From CAZWSX01 sp964636985 (lineage in GTDB: Bacteria > Planctomycetota > Planctomycetia > Pirellulales > Pirellulaceae), in contig CAZWSX010000002.1 in the NCBI GenBank assembly GCA_964636985.1, forward strand, positions 62,001-126,000: a stretch of 64,000 nucleotides of DNA. Reading direction: 5' to 3'. Under the pieces are notes generated by a model. The model saw only the letters and a list, made by a program, of their open reading frames with translations. It did not search any database and was not told the origin of the DNA. Both the position numbers and the translations under genes were made by a program. How positions within the stretch are numbered: the first letter of the stretch is position 1; each line of letters opens with the position of its first letter. Positions 34,096 through 42,263 of this stretch are shown in pieces.

Positions 34096-34722
34096 CTATT
34101 TGTCTTCCTCGCCGCCTTGCCCTGGCGCCTTGGTAAGGATCTCGTCGACCAGGCCGTAGGCTTTGGCTTCCTCGGCTCCCAGGAAGAAGTCGCGGTCGCG
34201 ATCCTTGCTGATCTTTTCGATCGATTGGCCCGTGTGCTGCGCGACGATCTTGTCGAGCATCTCGCGCATCTTGATGATTTCGTCGGCCTGAATCTCGATG
34301 TCGCTCACCTGCCCTTGGACCCCGCCCCAGGGTTGGTGGACCATGATCCGGGAGTGCGCCAGCGCATAACGCTTGCCCTTGGTTCCGCCAGCCAGCAGCA
34401 CGGCGGCCCCGCTCGCTGCCATCCCGACGCAGTACGTAGCGATCGGGCAGCTGAGGATCTGCATCGTGTCGTACATGGCGAGCGTCGCGCTCACGTCGCC
34501 GCCAGGCGAGTTGATGTAGAAGTGGATGTCCTTGCGGCGATTTTCGCTCTGCAGGTACAGCAGCTTCATCACGACTTCGTTGGCGTTGCCCGTGTGGATT
34601 TCGCCTTGCAGGAAGACAATCCGGTTTTCCAAAAGGAGGTCGCCCAGCGTCATGTTGCGTTGACGCTGGTATTGCTGGTACGTGTACGAATCGCGAATCG
34701 GTTCCGGCAAATAGCGGCTCAT
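34096..34722 (-). CDS. clpP: ClpP paralogue (copy 2)
   Basis: 208 residues. It keeps the catalytic Ser104 (GMAASGAA instead of GQAASMGA) and His129 (SRIMVHQP), plus INSPGGDVSAT. The N-terminus is longer and Tyr/Gln/Arg-rich (RDSYTYQQYQRQRNMTLGDLL), and the C-terminus ends in a Gly/Glu/Asp tail. It lies 84 bp upstream of clpP copy 1 in the same direction, so the two are probably co-transcribed and may assemble as a mixed ClpP1/ClpP2 complex, as known in some other bacteria. The altered residues around Ser104 suggest divergence of substrate or partner specificity. Confidence 0.93.
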   Translation of the reverse strand: MSRYLPEPIRDSYTYQQYQRQRNMTLGDLLLENRIVFLQGEIHTGNANEVVMKLLYLQSENRRKDIHFYINSPGGDVSATLAMYDTMQILSCPIATYCVGMAASGAAVLLAGGTKGKRYALAHSRIMVHQPWGGVQGQVSDIEIQADEIIKMREMLDKIVAQHTGQSIEKISKDRDRDFFLGAEEAKAYGLVDEILTKAPGQGGEEDK

Positions 34723-35019
34723 GGATGGGCTCTTCTTTCTAGTAACCTTCTAACGGCCCGTTTTTCGAGCCGCGCGTGGCGTGCGTTCTTCCAGAGGGGG
34801 TGAGTTGTCTCGAAAGAACATCGGCCGCAAACCTGTGGGTCTGGCGTCATTATTTCGCAGTCGTCGCATGTGGACTAGTGGGGCCATGCGATGCACAATC
34901 GTACGAGTGCGGCGGCAGGCGACTCGTTCCGCTCTTTTGGGCGAAGCGAGCTCACGGCGATCGACTATCCGCTTCCCATCCCACCCCTTAATCCCGCCTC
35001 TTCTGCCGGAGTTTGTGCC

Positions 35020-36102
35020 ATGACAATCATTTTTCAGCGAATGTTTCCCAATTGTTCGATCACCCAGTGGCTAAGCCTTGTGCTAGCTCCGATCGTGGCC
35101 GCAGCCACTTTGCTGTCGCCGGACATTTCGTCGCGCCCCCTTCATTCGGCTGAGCCACCCCCCATGAAGATCGGCATCATTGGCCTCGATACCTCGCATG
35201 CCACCGAATTCACCAAGCAGTTCAACGGGAGTGATCCTGCGCCGGAATACGCCGGGATGAAGATCGTTGCCGCGTATCCCCAAGGGAGCAAAGACATCGA
35301 GTCCAGCACGTCGCGTGTACCGGCCTATACCCAGGAAGTGAAGAAGTTCGGCGTCAATATCGTCGAGTCGGTCGACGAGTTGCTCAAGCAAGTCGACTGC
35401 GTCCTGCTCGAATCGAACGACGGCCGGGTCCACCTGGAGCAGGTACTTCCTGTCTTCAAGGCAGGTAAACGGGTGTTTATCGATAAGCCCGTCGCCGGAA
35501 GCCTGGCCGATACGATTGCCATTTACAGGGCTTCGGAGAAGTACAAAGTCCCCACCTTCTGTGCGTCCAGCCTCCGCTGGATGGCCGGAGCAAACGAACT
35601 GCGAAATGGCAAACTCGGCAAAGTGTTGGGATGCGACACCTATGGCCCTTGCCACCTCGAGTCGACCCACCCCGACCTCTACTGGTACGGCATCCACGGT
35701 TGCGAGGCGTTGTTCACGGTGATGGGAGAAAACTGCGAGAGCGTCACACGCACCAGCACGCCGAGCTACGACCTCGTCGTGGGCAAGTGGAACGACGGGC
35801 GAGTTGGCTCGTTCCGCGGCATCCACGCCGGTTCCATCGATTACGGCGGAACCGTCTTCGCCGAAAAGGGAATCGAAAGACTCGGCGGATACGGCGGCTA
35901 TCGCCCGCTGTTGCTTGAGGTCGCCAGATACTTCCGCACCGGCGAAGTCCCTGTCAGCCCCAACGAAACGATCGCGCTCTACGCCTTTATGGAAGCGGCC
36001 GACGAAAGCAAACGCAAAAACGGCGCGGAGGTGAAAATCGCCGACGTGCTGAAACAAGCCGAGGCAGCAGCCGCCAAGCGCCTGGCGGAATTGGATAAGT
36101 AG
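35020..36102 (+). CDS. Secreted Gfo/Idh/MocA family oxidoreductase
   Basis: 360 residues from the ATG at 35020; the long upstream open frame is not protein-like. An N-terminal hydrophobic segment (WLSLVLAPIVAAATLL, about 17-32) acts as signal or anchor. The Rossmann part begins MKIGIIGLDTSHATEF (49-64), with the glycine-rich motif less standard than GxGxxG, and the catalytic-lysine motif is DKPVAG (155-160) in place of EKP. Substrate and cofactor binding are unknown. Exported members of this family are frequent in planctomycetes. It is divergent from the clpP cluster, and a composite palindromic element follows its stop. Confidence 0.88.
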   Translation: MTIIFQRMFPNCSITQWLSLVLAPIVAAATLLSPDISSRPLHSAEPPPMKIGIIGLDTSHATEFTKQFNGSDPAPEYAGMKIVAAYPQGSKDIESSTSRVPAYTQEVKKFGVNIVESVDELLKQVDCVLLESNDGRVHLEQVLPVFKAGKRVFIDKPVAGSLADTIAIYRASEKYKVPTFCASSLRWMAGANELRNGKLGKVLGCDTYGPCHLESTHPDLYWYGIHGCEALFTVMGENCESVTRTSTPSYDLVVGKWNDGRVGSFRGIHAGSIDYGGTVFAEKGIERLGGYGGYRPLLLEVARYFRTGEVPVSPNETIALYAFMEAADESKRKNGAEVKIADVLKQAEAAAAKRLAELDK

Positions 36103-36109
36103 TGCTCTT

Positions 36110-36181
36110 GTAGCCGCACTCACCAAGAGTGCGGATGCATCGCAAGTCGGCGCGGCACCGCGTTCTGGCGAACGCAGCTAC
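36110..36181. repeat. Composite palindromic element, GTAGC...GCTAC ends
   Basis: 72 bp between the convergent oxidoreductase and holA genes. The left half has GTAGC then a hairpin CCGCACTC / GAGTGCGG with loop ACCAA; the right half, in opposite orientation, has a GTTCTGGCGAAC hairpin core and ends GCAGCTAC. It is the reverse-complement layout of the element at 61172-61247. Confidence 0.7.
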
Positions 36182-36187
36182 GCAAAA

Positions 36188-37321
36188 TTAGCCACGCGCC
36201 GTCTCAGGCCGTTTCGCCATCTTGAGGAACAGCTTCTCGAGCGCAAACCGCGCTCGGGACGGCGAACTGTGGCTCCCCTTCAGGGACAAATCCATCTCGT
36301 GGAGCCAGCGATTCATCGCCGCCAGGCGTTCTCGCCCGAGCTGTTTCGTGCGGGCCTCGGCCGCATCGAGCGCTCCTTGGGGCCACTGGAAAAATCCGCC
36401 GGCTAGCAAGGCTTCGCGTAAGGGGATCTTGCGCCCGGCGCGGAGGGATCGCTCGTACGCGCGGAGCGCTGCTGGATACCGCCGCAGCGACCACGATAAC
36501 TGGCCGAAAATCGCGATCGGCTCTTCGCCCGCGTGAAGCAATCGGTCGAGTTGCAGCAGCGCCTCGGCTGCGTTGCCGTCGCAGGCGGCGTCGATCATGT
36601 CCCAAGCTGTTTTCGCGCGCCAGCCTCCGATCCACTCTTGAACCTGCTCGGGCGTAACGCTCTCCCCCTTTTTCGCCAGCAGGGCGATCTTCGCCAGATC
36701 CTGATCGAGCATCCCCAGCGAGGGGCCGACCAACTGGAACAGTAGCGTTGCCGCACCGGGTTTGAGTTTCACACCGTGGAACGATTCCGCCCGTGCGTGC
36801 AACCATTTTTGAATGGCCGCTTCGTCGACCGATTTCCCTTTTCCGCGGGCAATCTCCGGAACACGGCAATCGATTTGAAGCCCCGTTTGATCGACGAGTT
36901 TGTACAGCCGGGTGTTGGCCGCCCAAGTTCCGACCAGCAGCACGAGCACGCTTGTTGCACGCGGATTCTCGCAATAATCCTCGATCTGGCTGCGGTATTT
37001 GCTGACGAACGAATCGGCATCGCGGACCACGGCGACGCGTTTCGCACCGGCTCCGCCGAAGAGCGAAACGGTGGCGATGTCGCCGGCGACATCCTGCCAG
37101 CGAGTTTCTTGCTGGTCGTCCTCGCCAAACACCGATGGTGGAGAGTCGTCGCCACATCCGATGGCGGCCAGCAGTTGCGCGAGCGCTTCGCGCCTCAGGA
37201 AATGCTCGTCGCCGAACAGGACGCACACCGGCCGAGGCACATACTTTTCAGGCGACGCGAGGTAATCGAGTGCTTTGACTGTCTCGCCGCCCGCCGCGAC
37301 GGCTTTGGTTTGCTTTGCCAT
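36188..37321 (-). CDS. holA: DNA polymerase III subunit delta
   Basis: 377 residues. It resembles HolA, the clamp-loader subunit that opens the beta clamp: N-terminal VCVLFGDEHFLRREALAQLL (near residue 32), SLFGGAGAKRVAVVRDAD, LEGTWAANTRLY-like strand at VLLVGTWAANTRLYKLVD, QKWLHARAESFHGVKLKPGA, and the helical collar domain with LGMLDQDLAKIALLA and LRRYPAALRAYE. Length fits the family (about 340). It is probably the last gene of an operon with two small membrane protein genes. Confidence 0.88.
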   Translation of the reverse strand: MAKQTKAVAAGGETVKALDYLASPEKYVPRPVCVLFGDEHFLRREALAQLLAAIGCGDDSPPSVFGEDDQQETRWQDVAGDIATVSLFGGAGAKRVAVVRDADSFVSKYRSQIEDYCENPRATSVLVLLVGTWAANTRLYKLVDQTGLQIDCRVPEIARGKGKSVDEAAIQKWLHARAESFHGVKLKPGAATLLFQLVGPSLGMLDQDLAKIALLAKKGESVTPEQVQEWIGGWRAKTAWDMIDAACDGNAAEALLQLDRLLHAGEEPIAIFGQLSWSLRRYPAALRAYERSLRAGRKIPLREALLAGGFFQWPQGALDAAEARTKQLGRERLAAMNRWLHEMDLSLKGSHSSPSRARFALEKLFLKMAKRPETARG

Positions 37322-37330
37322 GAGACCATC

Positions 37331-37825
37331 CTACTTGAGTTGGTTCAGGCAAGTGACGAACAGCGCGATAATCGCGGCCACGAACAGAGCCATTCCGAGC
37401 GCGTACATCATGGCAATACCGGCGATAAATCGGAGGACCGCAGCGCCGGGATCGAAGCCCCGTCCACGCTGCCAGTCGCCATAGGCTCGGAAGCCCGCGA
37501 ACAAAATGGGCGGTGTGATGACGACCATGTACACCACCATGGCCCCCATCGCATCGGAGGTACTGCGATTGTCCAACCAGATGATGAGTCCCAGGCCTGG
37601 AATTGCCACCACCAGGAGCCAGAACAAGATGTTCGACAAAATCTGGCCGAACGACAGCATCCCGCGCGGCGCGATATCGGCCAGCTCGGCCATGACGACT
37701 TCGTTTGAACGTTGGGTGAGCTTCAAGTCGACCACGGCGTGGCAAAGGAAGCACCGCACTGCCCCGTCAGGCAACTCCGCGCCGCATTGCCAGCAGTGCC
37801 GCGGTGGCGCAGTTTGCGTCGGCAT
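37331..37825 (-). CDS. Zinc-ribbon membrane protein of unknown function
   Basis: 164 residues. The N-terminus has a zinc ribbon with two CxxC pairs (CWQC and CFLC, about 11-28), followed by three membrane segments: ILSNILFWLLVVAIPGLGLI (about 62-81), AMVVYMVVITPPILFAGF (about 94-111) and IAGIAMMYALGMALFVAAII (about 132-151). The function is unknown; such small zinc-ribbon membrane proteins are common in planctomycetes. It is 9 bp upstream of holA and 27 bp downstream of another membrane protein gene, so the three are probably co-transcribed. Confidence 0.85.
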   Translation of the reverse strand: MPTQTAPPRHCWQCGAELPDGAVRCFLCHAVVDLKLTQRSNEVVMAELADIAPRGMLSFGQILSNILFWLLVVAIPGLGLIIWLDNRSTSDAMGAMVVYMVVITPPILFAGFRAYGDWQRGRGFDPGAAVLRFIAGIAMMYALGMALFVAAIIALFVTCLNQLK

Positions 37826-37852
37826 GGATTGCGGACCTTTCCAAAGGGGATA

Positions 37853-38533
37853 CTAGGTGGGATTGGGACGACTCGTGGCGCGCTTCGCCCCAGCCTGAGC
37901 CAAAGCTCGCTGTGCCACCCAGGTGCCGAGATCTTTTGCCTGGCGGACGCTTTGCCCGGCGATCAAACCGGCGGCACCTAGCCCGGCCAGCCACGTGAGT
38001 TGCTCCACCAGTGGCGTGACGTGTTCGGCATCGAACCAGGATGGGTCGCGGCTACCGACTAACAGCATGTACCCAGCCATGCAGGCGAGTGTCGCCAGCC
38101 ATACCAGACTCAGCTGGCGGCGAAGCGTCGTCGAACCAATCACCAAAAAGAAGGCCACAACGATCGTCGCCGCGGGACCTCGGCCAATGCCCGCCGCCGC
38201 TGTGACCAACAGCGTATCGACCAAGACCGTCACGTACGGCAGCCATGCCGGGAAGAACTTTTGCTTCCAGCAAATCCAGCTGGCCAGCGAGGTCACCAAA
38301 CCACCAGCCGCCAGGGCCAAGGCCATTTTGTGGAATTGCCGCTGGTCGTCTGCCACCGGCGAGAGCGAGTGGAACCAAAGTTCCTCAATCAGAAGGAACC
38401 CGATGATAGCCACCGCCCGCATGGCGGCGACACGGAGTTCGCCGAAGTACTCGGCCCAACGGTCGGCGGCGTACCCTAGTTGGCTTAGATCCGTCGATGT
38501 ATTTGAACTCGCCGAATCGCTTGGCATCGCCAT
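37853..38533 (-). CDS. Membrane protein of unknown function
   Basis: 226 residues from the ATG at 38533, with GGAGG five bases upstream; the frame is open to 38722 without coding character. Hydrophobic segments start with AVAIIGFLLIEELWF, then MALALAAGGLVTSLASWI, VTVLVDTLLVTAAAGI, AATIVVAFFLVIG and LVWLATLACMAGYMLLVG, giving five or more helices. Helices lie between a short charged N-terminus and a basic C-terminal tail. No family was recognised. It is the first gene of the leftward run leading to holA, divergent from the amidohydrolase gene, with 131 bp between starts. Confidence 0.82.
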   Translation of the reverse strand: MAMPSDSASSNTSTDLSQLGYAADRWAEYFGELRVAAMRAVAIIGFLLIEELWFHSLSPVADDQRQFHKMALALAAGGLVTSLASWICWKQKFFPAWLPYVTVLVDTLLVTAAAGIGRGPAATIVVAFFLVIGSTTLRRQLSLVWLATLACMAGYMLLVGSRDPSWFDAEHVTPLVEQLTWLAGLGAAGLIAGQSVRQAKDLGTWVAQRALAQAGAKRATSRPNPT

Positions 38534-38664
38534 GGGAACCTCCAGTTTCCCCCGGAATCGTAGACTGCCAACGCCGTGCACGCAATCGGCGCACGGGCCA
38601 ATCGTTCCAAGTAAGATACGCGGCAGACAGGGTGGCTCGTTCTTCCTCCAAAAAGGGTGCCCGC

Positions 38665-40038
38665 ATGAGTCCGCGATCGGGTGGTCAGATTCTCTTGGCT
38701 GCAATCCTCCTCTTTCTGCCATGGACGGCTGTCATCGCCCAGGATGTGAAGTCGACCGAGGTCTTTAGGCGGATCAGGGCCAGCGTCGACGCCGTCCCGG
38801 CCGTCGACACGCACGACCACCTCCGTCCCTTCGACCAGATCGCCGAGCGCGATGTCACCGACCAGGGGCGCGGGATGACGCTCCACAGCCTGTGGCAAGG
38901 GAGCTACTACACCTGGATCAATCCTCTGTCTTCGTGGAACGAAGGCGAGTCGTTCGACTCCTGGTGGGCTCGGGCAAAGACCAACTTCGACGACGCCCGC
39001 GCAACCAGCTTCTATCGCTACGTGTTGCCCGCCTTTACCGACCTGTATGGCGTCGATTTCGAAACGATGACCGATGCCCAGGCGAAGGACCTCAACGCCC
39101 GGATTTTTGCCAACTACAAAGACGACACATGGCTGAAGAAAGTAATCAGCGAGCGCGCCAACATCGAGCTGATGTTCATCGACCCCTATTGGGCGCGGCT
39201 CAAGTTCGAGCGAGCGTACGACTTTGCCGTGCCGATTCTCAACGTGACGAGCATGGTCGATGGCTATCACGCGAGTAACTTCACCAGCGCACTCGATAGC
39301 CCGTACGAATTCGCCAAATCCAGCGGCCAACCGATTGAAACCTTCGACGACTATCTGAAGACGCTCGAAGCGATCTTTCAGAAAGCGGTCGAGAGTGACG
39401 CGGTGTGCCTGAAATCGACGCTCGCGTATCAACGGACGCTTGATTTTGCCAACGTCCCCAAGGAGCGGGCGGTCAAAGCCTTTGGCAAGAAGCGTTCGGA
39501 GTTGACGCCCGAAGAGATCAAGGACTTTCAGGACTTCATCTTCTGGCGGGTTTGCGAGTGGAGCGCCAAGTATGAATTGCCATTTCAAATCCATACCGGG
39601 CAAGCGCGGATTCAAGGCTCCAATCCGATGCTGCTGGTCGACTTGATCGCGGCCAATCCCAAGACCAAGTTCATTCTGTTCCACGGCGGCTTTCCCTGGA
39701 TAGGCGAGACCGGCGTCATCGCCATGAAGTACAAGAATGTCTGGATCGACTCTGTCTGGCTGCCGCAAATGAGTTACACCACGGCCAAACGCGCCTATCA
39801 GGAGTGGCTCGAAGTGATGCCGTCCGACCGCATCATGTGGGGCGCCGATACCGTGAACGCCGAGGGGATCTACGCCGCCACCGTCTTCACGCGGCAGTGC
39901 GTCTCTGAGGCTCTCGCCGAGAAAGTGGTTCGCGGAGAACTCCGCGAAGAGCAAGCCAACCGCATCGGCCAGCAGATCATGCGCGACAACGCCCTCAAAC
40001 TCTTTCCGAAGCTCAAGCGCAGGTTGAAGCCGCAATGA
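38665..40038 (+). CDS. Secreted amidohydrolase family protein
   Basis: 457 residues from the ATG at 38665 (AAGGG seven bases upstream). The signal peptide ILLAAILLFLPWTAVIA is cleaved near residue 25. The metal motif HxH lies in AVDTHDHLRP (His50, His52), LPFQIHTGQAR gives another histidine, KFILFHGGFPW a further one, and MWGADTVNAEG the Asp. This order matches TIM-barrel amidohydrolases of the uronate-isomerase-like/amidohydrolase-2 group. Substrate unknown. It acts outside the cytoplasm, unlike most amidohydrolases. It may be transcribed with the DinB-like gene 21 bp downstream. Confidence 0.88.
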   Translation: MSPRSGGQILLAAILLFLPWTAVIAQDVKSTEVFRRIRASVDAVPAVDTHDHLRPFDQIAERDVTDQGRGMTLHSLWQGSYYTWINPLSSWNEGESFDSWWARAKTNFDDARATSFYRYVLPAFTDLYGVDFETMTDAQAKDLNARIFANYKDDTWLKKVISERANIELMFIDPYWARLKFERAYDFAVPILNVTSMVDGYHASNFTSALDSPYEFAKSSGQPIETFDDYLKTLEAIFQKAVESDAVCLKSTLAYQRTLDFANVPKERAVKAFGKKRSELTPEEIKDFQDFIFWRVCEWSAKYELPFQIHTGQARIQGSNPMLLVDLIAANPKTKFILFHGGFPWIGETGVIAMKYKNVWIDSVWLPQMSYTTAKRAYQEWLEVMPSDRIMWGADTVNAEGIYAATVFTRQCVSEALAEKVVRGELREEQANRIGQQIMRDNALKLFPKLKRRLKPQ

Positions 40039-40059
40039 TGCCGCGGCATATCCGTTACG

Positions 40060-40593
40060 ATGAGACAGAAGATTCCCATCGACTCAACCGCATGGAGCAC
40101 GGCCTCAATGTTCGAGAACGAGATCGCGATCAATCAGTTTCAGGTTGGACTCTTCGCGAAGACGATTGCTGATGTGCCCGAAGAGACGCTCTTTGAGCCG
40201 TCGCCCGGTCACGGCCATCCGCCCATCTGGATTCTCGGCCACCTGGCGATCGCCGGCGAGAACGGGCAAGCCCTCCTAGGCGGCAAGCCTTCGCACCCCC
40301 AGTGGCGGTCGCTATTTGGGGCTGGTTCGTCCGACAAGATTGCCAAAGACCCATCACTCACGCGAGATGTTTTTCAGCAACAGATCCCCGTGATCTACGC
40401 CGAATTACAGCGACTGGCTGCTGGGGCCGACCCAGAGATCATCTCCCAACCGCACGGGTTCGTTCCCTTTCAAGGAACGCCCCTCAAGACCAAGGGGCAC
40501 CTGATCGCGCTCCTGCTGACGAACCACTTCGGGTTTCACTTATCGCAGCTCAGCAGCTGCCGAAGAGTGGCCGGCCACAAGGCGCTGTTTTAA
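40060..40593 (+). CDS. DinB-like four-helix metal-binding protein
   Basis: 177 residues (or 161 from the ATG at 40108). It is a DinB/YfiT-like helical bundle with three histidines in the usual places: WILGHLAIAGE (His61), TNHFGFHLSQ (His156, His160). These bind a divalent metal and in known members support thiol-dependent or other transferase reactions. Function here is unknown. It follows the secreted amidohydrolase by 21 bp and meets the convergent dienelactone hydrolase gene. Confidence 0.85.
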   Translation: MRQKIPIDSTAWSTASMFENEIAINQFQVGLFAKTIADVPEETLFEPSPGHGHPPIWILGHLAIAGENGQALLGGKPSHPQWRSLFGAGSSDKIAKDPSLTRDVFQQQIPVIYAELQRLAAGADPEIISQPHGFVPFQGTPLKTKGHLIALLLTNHFGFHLSQLSSCRRVAGHKALF

Positions 40594-40604
40594 TGGTCCA
40601 CGCT

Positions 40605-41285
40605 TCACAGATAAGTCGTAAAACAACTTAGCGTCGCGGCCTTGGAGCTGTTGCGCGCGTTCAAATTGGCCGGCTCGGGGCCAAAGAAACCGTGGTTGGC
40701 GCCCGGGTAGGTAAGCAGCTCGGTGGGCGTTTCTTCGCGGTCGAGTTGCTCTTTAATCCGCTTGGCGTTTCGATCGAGCGGGACCGCGCGGTCGTTGTCG
40801 CCCTGATGAATCTGAATATGCTTCAAGGCGTTCGACGTCCCAATCCCGTCCAGCAGCGGTGCAAAGTACTCGACGACGACTTGCGCTTCTCCGCGAAGTC
40901 GCAACGCCAAGTGGCCTCCTAGCGAAAACCCTAAGAGGCCGATCCGCGATGCGTCGACAAACGACAATGTCGTGCTGTGACGGATGCTGTCGGAGGCCAC
41001 CTTCCGCCACGTTTCAACATGCTGCGAGATCGAGCGATGCGCCGACTTGCCCGGCAGCGTTCCGGTCGCGCTGAAGTAGTCGGGGATCATCGCGGCCATG
41101 CCGGCTGCCGCGAGCGACTCGGCATGGTCGCGGATCATGGTGCCCCACGTCCCGTCCTGACCGTCCATCAAACCCTCCGTGCCATACAGCACTATGACCA
41201 TGCCGGTCTTGGTGCTGGCGGAGGGCGCAAACAGTTCTGCGGGAACCGACTTGCCGAGGCTCATGAAGTCGATTCGAGTGGCCAT
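40605..41285 (-). CDS. Dienelactone hydrolase family protein
   Basis: 226 residues of the alpha/beta-hydrolase fold. Nucleophile Ser121 is in GFSLGG, the acid is Asp165 (or Asp163) in HQGDNDRAVP, and the base is His198 in PGANHGF. FAPSASTKTGMVIVLYG and YGTEGLMDGQDG lie near the first strand. Dienelactone hydrolases open lactone rings or cleave esters; the substrate is unknown. No signal peptide. It is convergent with the DinB-like gene and is followed in its own direction by nothing close by. Confidence 0.9.
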   Translation of the reverse strand: MATRIDFMSLGKSVPAELFAPSASTKTGMVIVLYGTEGLMDGQDGTWGTMIRDHAESLAAAGMAAMIPDYFSATGTLPGKSAHRSISQHVETWRKVASDSIRHSTTLSFVDASRIGLLGFSLGGHLALRLRGEAQVVVEYFAPLLDGIGTSNALKHIQIHQGDNDRAVPLDRNAKRIKEQLDREETPTELLTYPGANHGFFGPEPANLNARNSSKAATLSCFTTYL

Positions 41286-41491
41286 GACAAACTCTTTCTC
41301 GCTTTGCGAAGCGAATTCATGCGTGACTTCATGACTTGCACACGTAGGAGTATGGGACCGGAAATTGCCACTTGCCCTTTAATGGCGGACAATCGCAATT
41401 CATGCGCCTTAGTGCATGGCTGTAGAGAACCAGTTCAGGTGAAACCCTGACCGCTGGTTGCGACGGCTAGATCACGTGCGCACCGGTGTGC

Positions 41492-42262
41492 TCACCGCTT
41501 GCCGAATCGAGAGACCATCCAATCGGCAAAATCGGGAAAGAGTCTATCGATCCAAACGAGAACCCATCCCCCCCAACTGAGAATCACCTCGTGGTTGCCG
41601 CGTGCGATGGCGATCACGGTTCGCCGAGCAACCTCGCCAGCCGACATGCTGCTCGACATACGCACCACACTTTCCGGATCGCCGGCCGAGCGGTCGAAGA
41701 ACTCCGTTGCCGTAGCACTCGGGCTCACCAGAATCACGTCGATCCTTTCCGAAGCAAGTTCCGCCCGCAAGGCGTCGCTAAAGCCATGCAATGCAAATTT
41801 GCTGGCGCAGTACTCGCTTTTGCCCGGCACGGCGCGGTGTCCCAGCACGGAACTGATATTCACGATCGCCGGATGACGCGAACGATCGAACTTAGGGATC
41901 GCCAGACGGATCAGTTCCAGCGGCGCGAAGACGTTGACTTCGAAGATGTTTCTCAGCCGCGCGGCGTCGGCAGTCGCAAACGGCCCATTGCCGCCGATCC
42001 CGGCGTTGTTGATCAGCACATCCAGCCCGCCATAGCGGTCGATGCAATCGGCAATCAGTTGCTGCCGGATCTCAGGCGACGTGATGTCGCCGGCGACGAT
42101 GTGGCAGTGTTCACCCGCCAGTTCTTGCAAACGCTCCGCCCGGCGGGCGGTCACGACAATTTTCGCGCCGGCGTCGAGCAGTTGTTTCGCCAGCGCGAAG
42201 CCGATGCCGGACGATGCTCCGGTGACGATGCATCGCAATCCGGCAATCTGGCGGCGCGCCAT
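41492..42262 (-). CDS. Short-chain dehydrogenase/reductase
   Basis: 256 residues from the ATG at 42262. The start was placed there because the hflX stop lies at 42264 and the last hflX codons hold GAGGAAG nine bases upstream. Motifs: TGASSGIG cofactor site, DVLINNAG, ISSVLGHRAV with the catalytic Ser, and YCASK for Tyr and Lys. The NADP or NAD preference is suggested by the ARR after the second strand (VVTARRAERL), favouring NADPH. Substrate unknown. The C-terminal part contains a hydrophobic stretch (WGGWVLVWIDRLFPDFADW) that might associate with membrane. It is translationally linked to hflX. Confidence 0.92.
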   Translation of the reverse strand: MARRQIAGLRCIVTGASSGIGFALAKQLLDAGAKIVVTARRAERLQELAGEHCHIVAGDITSPEIRQQLIADCIDRYGGLDVLINNAGIGGNGPFATADAARLRNIFEVNVFAPLELIRLAIPKFDRSRHPAIVNISSVLGHRAVPGKSEYCASKFALHGFSDALRAELASERIDVILVSPSATATEFFDRSAGDPESVVRMSSSMSAGEVARRTVIAIARGNHEVILSWGGWVLVWIDRLFPDFADWMVSRFGKR

Positions 42263-42263
42263 G

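Noticed and set aside
34776..34991. Small 71-codon frame upstream of the oxidoreductase gene
   Set aside because: Composition is not protein-like and it overlaps the promoter region of the clpP cluster and the oxidoreductase gene.
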